From the NCBI GenBank assembly GCA_023137005.1, contig JAGLQE010000361.1, positions 1-6,008 on the forward strand: a DNA stretch of 6,008 nucleotides, read 5' to 3'. Source of the DNA: Thermoplasmata archaeon (GTDB lineage: Archaea; Thermoplasmatota; Thermoplasmata; SG8-5; JAGLSY01). Shown here piece after piece: positions 1-5,956 of this stretch; positions within the stretch are counted from its first letter, which is position 1, and each line of letters starts with the position of its first letter. The position numbers were made by a program, and so were the translations under genes. Below the pieces are notes generated by a model. That model saw nothing but the letters and a program-made list of their open reading frames with translations. It searched no databases and was not told the origin of the DNA.

Positions 1-1329
1 CTTCTTCCACTTGATCTCAGCTACAAAGCCCACATGTCCCTCGCGATATTCGTCGGTGTCGCATTGCTCTGGACCACCGAAGCCATACCGCTTCCGGTCA
101 CTGCTTTGTTAGTGCCAGTTCTTCTTACGGCTTTCGGGATATTCGAGACCAGTGATGCCCTTTTGCCATTCGCCAACCCTGTTGTATACCTTCTCCTGGG
201 GGGTGTGATGCTTGCCGGAGCCGTACACAAGACCGGATTTGACAAGAGGATGCTGTACCCCTTCTTGATCCGTTCTGAGGGTAAGATCGATAAGCTACTA
301 CTGTCCATGATGCTGGTGTCCGCCATCCTGTCAATGTGGATATCCAATACAGCCACTGTCGCATTGCTGGCTCCCTTCGCCATAAGTCTTTCTGCCACGG
401 TCGAGGACAAGGAGAGCTCAAAACGCCTCACAACATTGCTTCTCATAGGAATTGGTTTTGCGGCCGTGATCGGAGGTCTGGGAACTGTTATCGGTTCTGC
501 TCCCAATGCAGTTGCTTCGGCTATCTTTGCCGAGCAGGGACCATGGAGCTTCGTGGACTGGATGATAATCGGCATGCCAACGGCTTTCATACTTCTATTC
601 ATGACATGGAAGATAATTCTAAAGGTACTGCCCATACCCGAGGTAACTGTGAATATCGACTCATTGAAAGAGGGTTATGAATCCCTTGGACCGATGTCCG
701 GGGGAGAGAAGAAGACCCTGACCATATTTGCCTTCACCATCATATTCTGGGTATCGGGTGCCAGCATAGGCGAGTTATTTGGTTTTCCATCCAGTTTCAT
801 GAGTTCCGCCATAGTCAGCCTCCTTGCAACGGTCGCCCTCTTTGTCACGGGAACAATGAAATGGGAGGATGCCAGGATCGTGCCTTGGGGTGTATTTCTG
901 ATAATCGGAGCTGGTCTGGCACTCGGTGAAGCGATAGTATCCACGGGAGCGGCGGATTGGATAACTTCGGGCTTATTTGACATATTCTTCGGCATGCCAG
1001 TCATAGCCATCATTCTTCTCATATCCTTTGTCGTGGTCGGGATATCCAATTTCCTGAGCAATACGGCCAGTGCGGCCATATTCATTCCGATATTGATGGC
1101 CTTTGCCAATGCCATGGGGGAGAGCATGAGGATGATGGTTCTTCCTGTTGCTCTTATTCTCTCACTATCTTTCATCACACCAATTGGAACCCCTCCCATC
1201 ACTCTGATATATTCATCAGGCCATATCACGGCCAAGCAACTGGCAAAAATAGGTATCATCATAACTATTCCTGCTGTATTCATCTGCACATTCGTGGTCC
1301 TTTTCTTGAATTGGGCTGGGGTTATCTGA
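1..1329 (+). CDS. SLC13/DASS family anion:cation symporter (5' partial)
   Basis: Integral membrane transporter of the divalent anion:sodium symporter family (ion transporter superfamily), which imports dicarboxylates, sulfate or phosphate with cations; the substrate cannot be read here. The frame is open from base 1, and the codons before the ATG at 34 already read like family sequence, so that ATG is internal and the real start lies outside the window. The visible 442 residues contain about 11-12 hydrophobic segments. Both family Ser-Asn-Thr signatures are present, at 343-351 (WISNTATVALLAP) and 1057-1065 (NFLSNTASAA), each in a re-entrant hairpin; in characterised members these bind substrate and sodium. 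The accompanying motifs are GSAPN in the first half and PIGTPPI near 1180-1200. The second motif has Ile where many members have Asn. The stop at 1327 follows a final hydrophobic helix, so the C-terminus is complete. The next gene lies 120 bp away behind its own promoter-like sequence, so co-transcription is not required. Confidence 0.9.
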   Translation, partial: LLPLDLSYKAHMSLAIFVGVALLWTTEAIPLPVTALLVPVLLTAFGIFETSDALLPFANPVVYLLLGGVMLAGAVHKTGFDKRMLYPFLIRSEGKIDKLLLSMMLVSAILSMWISNTATVALLAPFAISLSATVEDKESSKRLTTLLLIGIGFAAVIGGLGTVIGSAPNAVASAIFAEQGPWSFVDWMIIGMPTAFILLFMTWKIILKVLPIPEVTVNIDSLKEGYESLGPMSGGEKKTLTIFAFTIIFWVSGASIGELFGFPSSFMSSAIVSLLATVALFVTGTMKWEDARIVPWGVFLIIGAGLALGEAIVSTGAADWITSGLFDIFFGMPVIAIILLISFVVVGISNFLSNTASAAIFIPILMAFANAMGESMRMMVLPVALILSLSFITPIGTPPITLIYSSGHITAKQLAKIGIIITIPAVFICTFVVLFLNWAGVI

Positions 1330-1400
1330 TAGTTCTACTGAAGGGCATACTGTAGGGGACTGGCATGTACAGGTATAAATGCGTATCAAATCGGCGAAGC

Positions 1401-1407
1401 ATTTAAA
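1401..1407 (+). promoter_or_regulatory. Candidate TATA box for the DUF438 gene
   Basis: ATTTAAA lies about 45 bases before the ATG at 1450. An archaeal start site 25-27 bases downstream would fall near 1428-1432 and give a leader of roughly 20 bases, a usual length. A second AT-rich candidate, GTATAAAT at 1373-1380, is further away. Assigned by position and composition only. Confidence 0.4.
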
Positions 1408-1441
1408 CGTCTTTCCTCCTATATCTTACGTTGAAGAGAGT

Positions 1442-1446
1442 GTGAT
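1442..1446 (+). promoter_or_regulatory. Weak Shine-Dalgarno for the DUF438 gene
   Basis: GTGAT matches part of GGTGATC, the complement of the archaeal 16S 3' end, and sits 3 bases before the ATG at 1450. The spacing is short, so this gives only modest support. The start is favoured mainly because the DUF1858-like sequence begins right after it. Confidence 0.35.
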
Positions 1447-1449
1447 ATT

Positions 1450-2955
1450 ATGGAATTAACAGGAAAGACTAAATTCATGGATATGCTGAAGGAATATCCC
1501 TTTTTATTGGACTACTTGCTGGAGATGTCGGATAAATACGACAAACTCAACAATTCATTGACCAGAAGGACCATGGGAAGGTTCGCGACCCTGGATACCG
1601 TTGCTGGTATGGGGGATTTCGAAACTCCGGATTTCCTTTCCAGGATAGAAAAAGAGATAGAGAGGAATGCCTCTTCAGGCACTTCCACCAGCACAGCCAC
1701 TGTCCAACCCGACATCATGGACTCCAGTGATGCACAGCCACCATCCCGGGAAGAAAGGAATGAGATACTGAAGGGCATAATCAATGACATTCACAAGGAT
1801 GTGGACATGGATATCCTGAAAGCCCGTTTTGCTGATCTTATAAAGGATGTCAGTCCGATCGAGATAGCGGCAATGGAGCAGGCCCTTATAGATGAGGGGA
1901 TGCCCGAGATGGAGGTCAAGAAATTATGCGATGTCCATGTTGAGGTATTCAAACAGTCCCTGGATGCACAGCCAGTTCCCGAATCACAGCCAGGTCATCC
2001 GATCCATACCTTCATGATGGAAAATAGAGAATCCGAGAGGATGATCAAGAATATCGAGGAGATCATCGGCCATATGGGAAACCCTCCCGACCCTGATAAG
2101 TTCAATGAGGGCAAGCCAAGACTTGTGGAACAGATGGATGCTCTATCTAAGATAGATTATCATTATCTCAGGAAAGAAAATCAGCTATTTCCATTGCTGG
2201 AATCCCGAGATGTGTCCGGACCCACACAGGTCATGTGGGCCATCCATGATGATATCCGGTTAGCATTGAAGAAGGCCAAGACGCAGATCTCGGAGAATGA
2301 CCTATCCAATGTAATAAACTCCATAAATGAAGTTACCCGGATGATAAATGACATGGTATACAAGGAGGAGCAGATCCTTTACCCGATGGCCCTCGAAGTT
2401 CTGAATTCCACGGAATGGCTCAGGGTCAAACATGGTGGGCATGAAATTGGTTATTCATGGATACAACCTGGAGAGGGATGGGGTCCTGCAGTTCCGGCAA
2501 AGGTAAGTGAGCCAGTATCCACTGGACCTGCTCCTGATGGCGATATTACTACGATACCTCTGAGCACTGGCCGGATGACACCTGAACAGATAGACCTCGT
2601 GCTGACACATCTTCCAGTTGATATCACCTATGTTGACGAGAATGGTACTGTGGCATACTACTCGGCTGGCAAGCACCGGATATTCCCGAGAAGTGCGGCC
2701 ATCATCGGCCGACAGGTATCCAAATGCCATCCACCCAAAAGCGTTCATATCGTGGAAAAGATAGTCGAGGAATTCAGAGCTGGTAGAAAAGATGTATCCG
2801 AGTTCTGGCTGAATATGGAAGGCCGTGTCATCTATATCCGATACTTTGCGGTAAGGGATCCTGATGGAACCTACAAAGGCGTGGTGGAAGTTAGTCAGGA
2901 TATAACTGACATACAGATGATAAGTGGAGAGAAGAGGCTTCTGGATTGGAAATGA
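1450..2955 (+). CDS. DUF438 protein with hemerythrin-like and PAS domains
   Basis: A 501-residue soluble protein with no signal peptide or membrane segment, so cytoplasmic. Domain order: a DUF1858-like N-terminus (about 5-70, with the LTRRTMGRFATLD block); a Ser/Thr/Pro linker (75-100); DUF438 (about 105-172, LKGIINDIHKDVD onward); a hemerythrin/HHE-type four-helix domain (about 183-335); a linker; and a PAS domain (about 380-490) containing CHPPKSVHIVEK. Candidate metal ligands are H183, H186, H238, E243, H266 and E306/E307. The final helix reads MVYKEEQILYP, without the histidine that canonical hemerythrins carry before KEE. Length and order match the known DUF438 family of archaea and anaerobic bacteria, whose function is unknown. 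Metal-site plus PAS architecture suggests sensing of oxygen, NO or redox state (inference). There is no kinase, HTH or other output domain, so any signal must pass through a partner. Transcription is probably independent of both neighbours. Confidence 0.92.
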   Translation: MELTGKTKFMDMLKEYPFLLDYLLEMSDKYDKLNNSLTRRTMGRFATLDTVAGMGDFETPDFLSRIEKEIERNASSGTSTSTATVQPDIMDSSDAQPPSREERNEILKGIINDIHKDVDMDILKARFADLIKDVSPIEIAAMEQALIDEGMPEMEVKKLCDVHVEVFKQSLDAQPVPESQPGHPIHTFMMENRESERMIKNIEEIIGHMGNPPDPDKFNEGKPRLVEQMDALSKIDYHYLRKENQLFPLLESRDVSGPTQVMWAIHDDIRLALKKAKTQISENDLSNVINSINEVTRMINDMVYKEEQILYPMALEVLNSTEWLRVKHGGHEIGYSWIQPGEGWGPAVPAKVSEPVSTGPAPDGDITTIPLSTGRMTPEQIDLVLTHLPVDITYVDENGTVAYYSAGKHRIFPRSAAIIGRQVSKCHPPKSVHIVEKIVEEFRAGRKDVSEFWLNMEGRVIYIRYFAVRDPDGTYKGVVEVSQDITDIQMISGEKRLLDWK

Positions 2956-3154
2956 GCTAGACCCTTTAATGGGCCCGAAGCCTATCTATGCCAATCTACA
3001 CACACGCGATCGCACATGTATCTTATACGAATTTTACATACAAAACATAAATACTCTTAAATAATAGAAGAATGTTGAGTATAATAGATGGGCTTGCACT
3101 CATATTTCTATGGGTCAATACTCATCGATAGATAAGACAATGAGGGTGATGAAG
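2956..3154 (+). promoter_or_regulatory. Intergenic region with promoter candidates for the surface protein
   Basis: A 199-bp gap with no gene. Just after the DUF438 stop there is no convincing hairpin with a T-tract, only the short palindromes GGGCCC (2971-2976) and GCGATCGC (3006-3013). From about 3020 it becomes AT-rich, with two TATA-like strings: ACATAAATAC (3044-3053) and TTAAATAA (3057-3064). The second would place transcription start near 3083-3090, leaving a leader of about 65-70 bases before the preferred start at 3155. Which box is used cannot be decided from sequence alone. Confidence 0.4.
3145..3150 (+). promoter_or_regulatory. Shine-Dalgarno deciding the start at 3155
   Basis: GGTGAT is a 6-base match to the complement of the archaeal 16S 3' end (GATCACC) and ends 4 bases before the ATG at 3155. 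It overlaps the in-frame ATG at 3149 and lies inside the coding frame if translation began at 3110 or 3140. It therefore favours 3155, whose product begins directly with a classic signal peptide (MKKILAIVFG). Confidence 0.65.
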
Positions 3155-4939
3155 ATGAAGAAAATATTAGCAATTGTATTTGGATTGATGCTGGTTATTC
3201 CAATGGCTGCAATTTTTGTGGCCGGCGCAACTGACACAGAACCAAATGATGATTTCTGGGATGCCGTGTACGTGTACGATGGCGACACGATATTCGGATC
3301 ATTGAATGAGATCACAGATTACGAAGACTACTACCAAATATGGTTGAACAATGGTGATGACCTAACCATCACTTTCTCTGGAACTGGAGATGACTTTGAC
3401 CTGTACCTGTACGATGAATATGAATTCTGGGTCGATGATTCAACTGGAGCATATTCTTTTGAATCTATCTGGTATCAGGATGCGACAAGTGGTTATTATT
3501 ACATTGTTCTAGAAGCTGTAACTGGTACTGGTGATTACACACTCAGTATCACGGTAACTTCCGGTTATGGTGGAGATATTGGAGGCGGCGGAGTCGAGGG
3601 CACTGGTGTTGGAGCCCCTGTTCCAGATTGGAGCATCGGAGACGGCTGGGCTTTCGGTAATATCGTGGACATCGAGGACGAGATGGGAACCGAGATAAAA
3701 GATGGCCTTCAGCAGCTGGATGACATGGGATTCGAAACCAACCTGGAGATCAATGGAGGTCTCGGTGTTTACTTCGGTATCGAGGTCATTGATGACGATG
3801 TGATGATAGGTGATAATGAGTGTTATAATGTGGAAGTAGCTGGAGGTTTCGGAATAGATCTTGGAATAGAAGCAGATGTAGATGGTTCCACAGCCTTCCT
3901 GGGCTCCACTATCAGTGTTGATGGCAAGGGAGACGGCTTCGCAAAGGGCGAGGTCATTCTGGAAGGTAATATGTACTTCACCACAGACCAGCTGGCCATA
4001 GCCAAGATAGATATGACCATGACAGCCGAGCTCAAGGCCGAGGTTCACATTGATGCGACAGTTAAGGCTGAAGGGGAAACAATGGACATAACGGCCGACG
4101 CCTCGATCGATGTCGATGACGTTGAGATAGTGTTCCAGCTCACCTTTGACCCACCTATAAAGTTATTTGACTTTCCGATAAAGGAAGGCGATGTCTGGTA
4201 TGTCCCACATATGGACACCGAGGTCACCGGAGTGCTGAATGCTAAGGGAACCATAACCACCGATATATCAGCCACCATACCTGGTGAGCCAAGCACGAAT
4301 GAGAAGGATACCATCAACCTGGCTACCGAGATCGGAAATAACAATTTCTTCGAAGTGATCCCGGGTGGCCCAGGTGACTGGTATGGATATGGCGGCGGAG
4401 CCATGTTCACATGCACAGACCTCATTGGTGAAAATATCTATGTGATCGAGACCAATGCTGGTGACGCATTCTCCTTCTTTGATATGTCCGGTACAAGGCA
4501 GTTCACCGATATACTGGATCCCACATCCCTGATAGGTGATGGGAATGTAGGTGTACAGTATGATGCAAGTTCTGGCTTTATAACTGGTGCCACGATGGAT
4601 GGCGAGGTAATGACCGAGACAGTCACAATGGACGAGGTCAAGGACTTCACAGCGTCCCCTCAGGCAGAGGTCGCTGATGTGACTGGAGGAGCCGGAGGCA
4701 GTAGCCTCTTTGGATTCCTTCTGCTCATTATTATCGTGGTCGTCGTTGTTGTCATAATCGTTGTTGTAGTACAGAAGAACAAGAAACCACAGCAACCACA
4801 GTATGCACCACCACAGCAGCAATATGCACCACAGCAGCCGCAGTACTATGAGCAGCCGCCTGCACCACCACAGCAGCAGCCGCAACAGTACCCGCCGCAG
4901 GACCAGCAGCCCCCACCACCCCCACCACCACAGGGCTGA
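3155..4939 (+). CDS. Secreted, C-terminally anchored PPC-domain surface protein
   Basis: A 594-residue predicted surface protein. An in-frame ATG at 3110 would add 15 residues, but 3155 has the better ribosome site and leaves a clean signal peptide: MKK, a hydrophobic core, and AGA at residues 23-25 with likely cleavage before TDTEPND. Residues about 27-135 match the pre-peptidase C-terminal (PPC) beta-sandwich family: EPNDDFWDA, DYEDYYQIWL, GDDLTITFSG, DDFDLYLYD, and a closing GDYTLSITV strand. A Gly-rich linker follows. Residues about 155-520 form an acidic, beta-rich ectodomain I do not recognise; it carries no catalytic motif I can identify. Next come GGAGGSS, a poly-Val/Ile transmembrane helix (4711-4773), the basic stop-transfer QKNKK, and a 50-residue cytoplasmic tail with 20 Pro and 19 Gln. 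Signal peptide plus C-terminal helix implies an N-out, C-in topology. No peptidase domain is present, so a binding or scaffold role is more likely than proteolysis (inference). Two hairpins follow the stop. Confidence 0.85.
   Translation: MKKILAIVFGLMLVIPMAAIFVAGATDTEPNDDFWDAVYVYDGDTIFGSLNEITDYEDYYQIWLNNGDDLTITFSGTGDDFDLYLYDEYEFWVDDSTGAYSFESIWYQDATSGYYYIVLEAVTGTGDYTLSITVTSGYGGDIGGGGVEGTGVGAPVPDWSIGDGWAFGNIVDIEDEMGTEIKDGLQQLDDMGFETNLEINGGLGVYFGIEVIDDDVMIGDNECYNVEVAGGFGIDLGIEADVDGSTAFLGSTISVDGKGDGFAKGEVILEGNMYFTTDQLAIAKIDMTMTAELKAEVHIDATVKAEGETMDITADASIDVDDVEIVFQLTFDPPIKLFDFPIKEGDVWYVPHMDTEVTGVLNAKGTITTDISATIPGEPSTNEKDTINLATEIGNNNFFEVIPGGPGDWYGYGGGAMFTCTDLIGENIYVIETNAGDAFSFFDMSGTRQFTDILDPTSLIGDGNVGVQYDASSGFITGATMDGEVMTETVTMDEVKDFTASPQAEVADVTGGAGGSSLFGFLLLIIIVVVVVVIIVVVVQKNKKPQQPQYAPPQQQYAPQQPQYYEQPPAPPQQQPQQYPPQDQQPPPPPPPQG
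4783..4936 (+). repeat. Pro/Gln-rich low-complexity coding tract
   Basis: The tract is built of imperfect CCA/CAG/CAA codon repeats and encodes the last 50 residues of the surface protein, which use almost only Pro, Gln, Tyr and Ala. Short blocks such as PQYAPPQQQYAPQQPQYY recur imperfectly, and seven prolines stand in a row near the end. Such tracts are prone to length change by slippage. Long open frames on the opposite strand here result from this composition and are not genes. Confidence 0.8.
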
Positions 4940-4958
4940 GCTGACCGAACAAAGATAA

Positions 4959-4998
4959 TGTGGATGCGTGAAAGCGCATCCACACCTTTCCAATTTTT
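4959..4998 (+). terminator. Hairpin terminator 1 after the surface protein gene
   Basis: A perfect 10-bp stem, TGTGGATGCG (4959-4968) with CGCATCCACA (4975-4984). The six-base loop TGAAAG can fold as a GAAA tetraloop closed by a U-G pair. A T-run follows at 4994-4998, 20 bases after the stop codon. Position and form suit a transcription terminator or an RNA 3'-end stabiliser. The T-run lies 9 bases beyond the stem, which is not the tight bacterial arrangement. Confidence 0.65.
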
Positions 4999-5038
4999 AA
5001 GATGCGCACATTCTCGTTATGTTGTACGCATCTTTTTT
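4999..5038 (+). terminator. Hairpin terminator 2 with T-tail
   Basis: AAGATGCG (4999-5006) pairs with CGCATCTT (5027-5034). After one C-A mismatch, ACA (5008-5010) pairs with TGT (5023-5025). The stem runs straight into six T residues at 5033-5038, a better intrinsic-terminator shape than the first hairpin. Its GATGCG/CGCATC core is the same as in hairpin 1, so the arms can be exchanged between the two structures. Confidence 0.55.
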
Positions 5039-5209
5039 ATCAAACACGCAACCGATAAATTAATGATTCCCAGTGTTTGATTCGGAATGTGACCTTACCT
5101 ATTGAACCCACACATTTATTTTATCAAACGTGTTTTTAATTTATGCAGGTAAAGAGTTTGATTCGATATTGGCAGCCATTTCATTTTCCACTTTTGATTC
5201 AAACTCTTT
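5035..5209. repeat. Intergenic array of TTTGATTC / ATCAAAC motifs
   Basis: TTTTATCAAAC occurs at 5035-5045 and 5119-5129. TTTGATTC occurs at 5076-5083, 5157-5164 and 5193-5200. They form inverted pairs: ATCAAACAC (5039-5047) with GTGTTTGAT (5073-5081), a perfect 9 bp; ATCAAAC (5123-5129) with GTTTGAT (5156-5162); and AAAGAGTTTGA (5151-5161) with TCAAACTCTTT (5199-5209), a perfect 11 bp. The last arm overlaps the probable TATA box of the next gene. The arrangement suggests binding sites for a dimeric regulator, although no regulator gene is in the window. The sequence between the motifs is not conserved. Confidence 0.55.
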
Positions 5210-5215
5210 TAATAG
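5205..5215 (+). promoter_or_regulatory. Candidate TATA box for the radical SAM gene (leaderless start)
   Basis: The AT-rich string CTCTTTTAATAG around 5204-5215 is centred about 27 bases before the ATG at 5237. Archaeal transcription would therefore begin at or within a base or two of that ATG. No GGTGAT-like ribosome site precedes the ATG (ACCAATCCTACATCTG instead), as expected for a leaderless message. Overlap with an inverted-repeat arm would let a bound protein block TBP. Confidence 0.45.
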
Positions 5216-5236
5216 AAACAACCAATCCTACATCTG

Positions 5237-5956
5237 ATGCTAGTCTCTATCTTGGACGGATACACTGACGAGCCCTCGCGATTGGGGGTGCCCCCATTCA
5301 TGGCGGCCTATCCCAGATACCTGGCCGGGGCCGTGCTCGATGCCGGAGAGGAGTTCGAATATCTTACAGTGGACCAGTGGAGGAAGGGCCGCAGACCTGT
5401 GGGCCAGGTTCTTTTCATAATATCCAATACCAATGTGCCCGGAAAATATCTTCGAGGAACACCAGTATCCGATAGGGAGCTTATTCAGATACAGAGAGAA
5501 TTCGATGGAGAGGCATTTGTCTGGAGTTCCACAAGTTCGCGAGGGGATGTGGACACGCTGGCTCATGATGTGCTGACCACCGGGACCCGCACACCGAGAC
5601 GGAGAACCCTGGAGGAATGGAGGGAATGGTCCATATTGGGAGCTGAGGCCATTGGCCAGCATTCGGACTTCCCCGATCCACTCATCCTTGAATTGGATAT
5701 GTCATTCGGATGCCCCAGATTTGTTTCAGGGGGGTGCAGTTTCTGCCCGGAGATCGCATATGGCGAACCTATCTTCAGACCTCAGGAGGACATAGTGGGG
5801 GAGATGAAGGCTCTCCTCAAGCAAGGAGCAACCAATTTCAGGCTAGGTGGACAATCCTGTCTTTTCACATACATGACCGAGGAGCTGGGGCAGGACGCGC
5901 CCAGGCCCAATGTCGTAGGCTCTCAAAGAGCCTTTTCAAAAGCATTTCAGAATTGA
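5237..5956 (+). CDS. Radical SAM enzyme, COG1031-like, frame broken near its end
   Basis: N-terminal part of a radical SAM protein that would use a 4Fe-4S cluster to cleave S-adenosylmethionine; its substrate is unknown. It opens with MLVSILDGYTDEPSRLGVPPFMAAYPRY-type sequence (described in part here), characteristic of an archaeal family I assign to COG1031, whose members end in a helix-hairpin-helix motif. That assignment is from memory and is moderately sure. The cluster site is C159, C167 and C170 in CPRFVSGGCSFC, a CX7CX2C spacing rather than CX3CX2C. FRLGGQSCLFTY follows, a family-like core strand. After PRPN (about residues 222-225) the frame ceases to look like the family and stops at 5954-5956. 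The expected continuation is in the -1 frame to the window edge, so the native protein is much longer than 239 residues. The gene either carries a real frameshift or the sequence has an indel error. The ATG at 5237 is preferred because family sequence begins there and the TATA spacing fits. Confidence 0.85.
   Translation: MLVSILDGYTDEPSRLGVPPFMAAYPRYLAGAVLDAGEEFEYLTVDQWRKGRRPVGQVLFIISNTNVPGKYLRGTPVSDRELIQIQREFDGEAFVWSSTSSRGDVDTLAHDVLTTGTRTPRRRTLEEWREWSILGAEAIGQHSDFPDPLILELDMSFGCPRFVSGGCSFCPEIAYGEPIFRPQEDIVGEMKALLKQGATNFRLGGQSCLFTYMTEELGQDAPRPNVVGSQRAFSKAFQN
5917..5933 (+). repeat. Perfect 7-bp hairpin at the frameshift point
   Basis: AGGCTCT (5917-5923), loop CAA (5924-5926) and AGAGCCT (5927-5933) form a perfect palindromic stem exactly where the reading frame changes. 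Such short perfect hairpins are sites of quasi-palindrome mutation and also of base-calling errors. Confidence 0.7.

Noticed and set aside
21..635. Minus-strand frame of about 200 codons opposite the transporter
   Set aside because: The + strand frame has clear family motifs throughout; the reverse frame reads as low-information sequence with no recognisable domain.
336..680. Plus-strand frame overlapping the transporter in another phase
   Set aside because: It lies wholly within the transporter's Ser-Asn-Thr region and lacks protein-like features.
3110..3154. Upstream ATG starts for the surface protein (3110, 3140, 3149)
   Set aside because: They would place charged residues before the signal peptide, and the best Shine-Dalgarno lies inside this extension; 3155 fits better.
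4268..5009. Long minus-strand open frames opposite the surface protein's 3' end (Leu/Trp- and Ala/Val-rich)
   Set aside because: They mirror the CCA/CAG repeats and the GTC/GTT valine run of the + strand gene, have odd composition, and overlap the hairpins; they are composition artefacts.
4959..5209. CRISPR array or miniature transposon
   Set aside because: The repeats are too short, lie in mixed orientation with irregular spacing, and have no terminal inverted repeat flanked by target duplications.
5240..5681. Minus-strand frames opposite the radical SAM gene
   Set aside because: They overlap a well-supported coding region and show no domain, ribosome site or promoter.
5917..5945. Programmed -1 ribosomal frameshift
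   Set aside because: There is no in-frame X XXY YYZ heptamer, and the hairpin sits on the switch point rather than 5-9 bases after a slippery site; mutation or sequence error is simpler.
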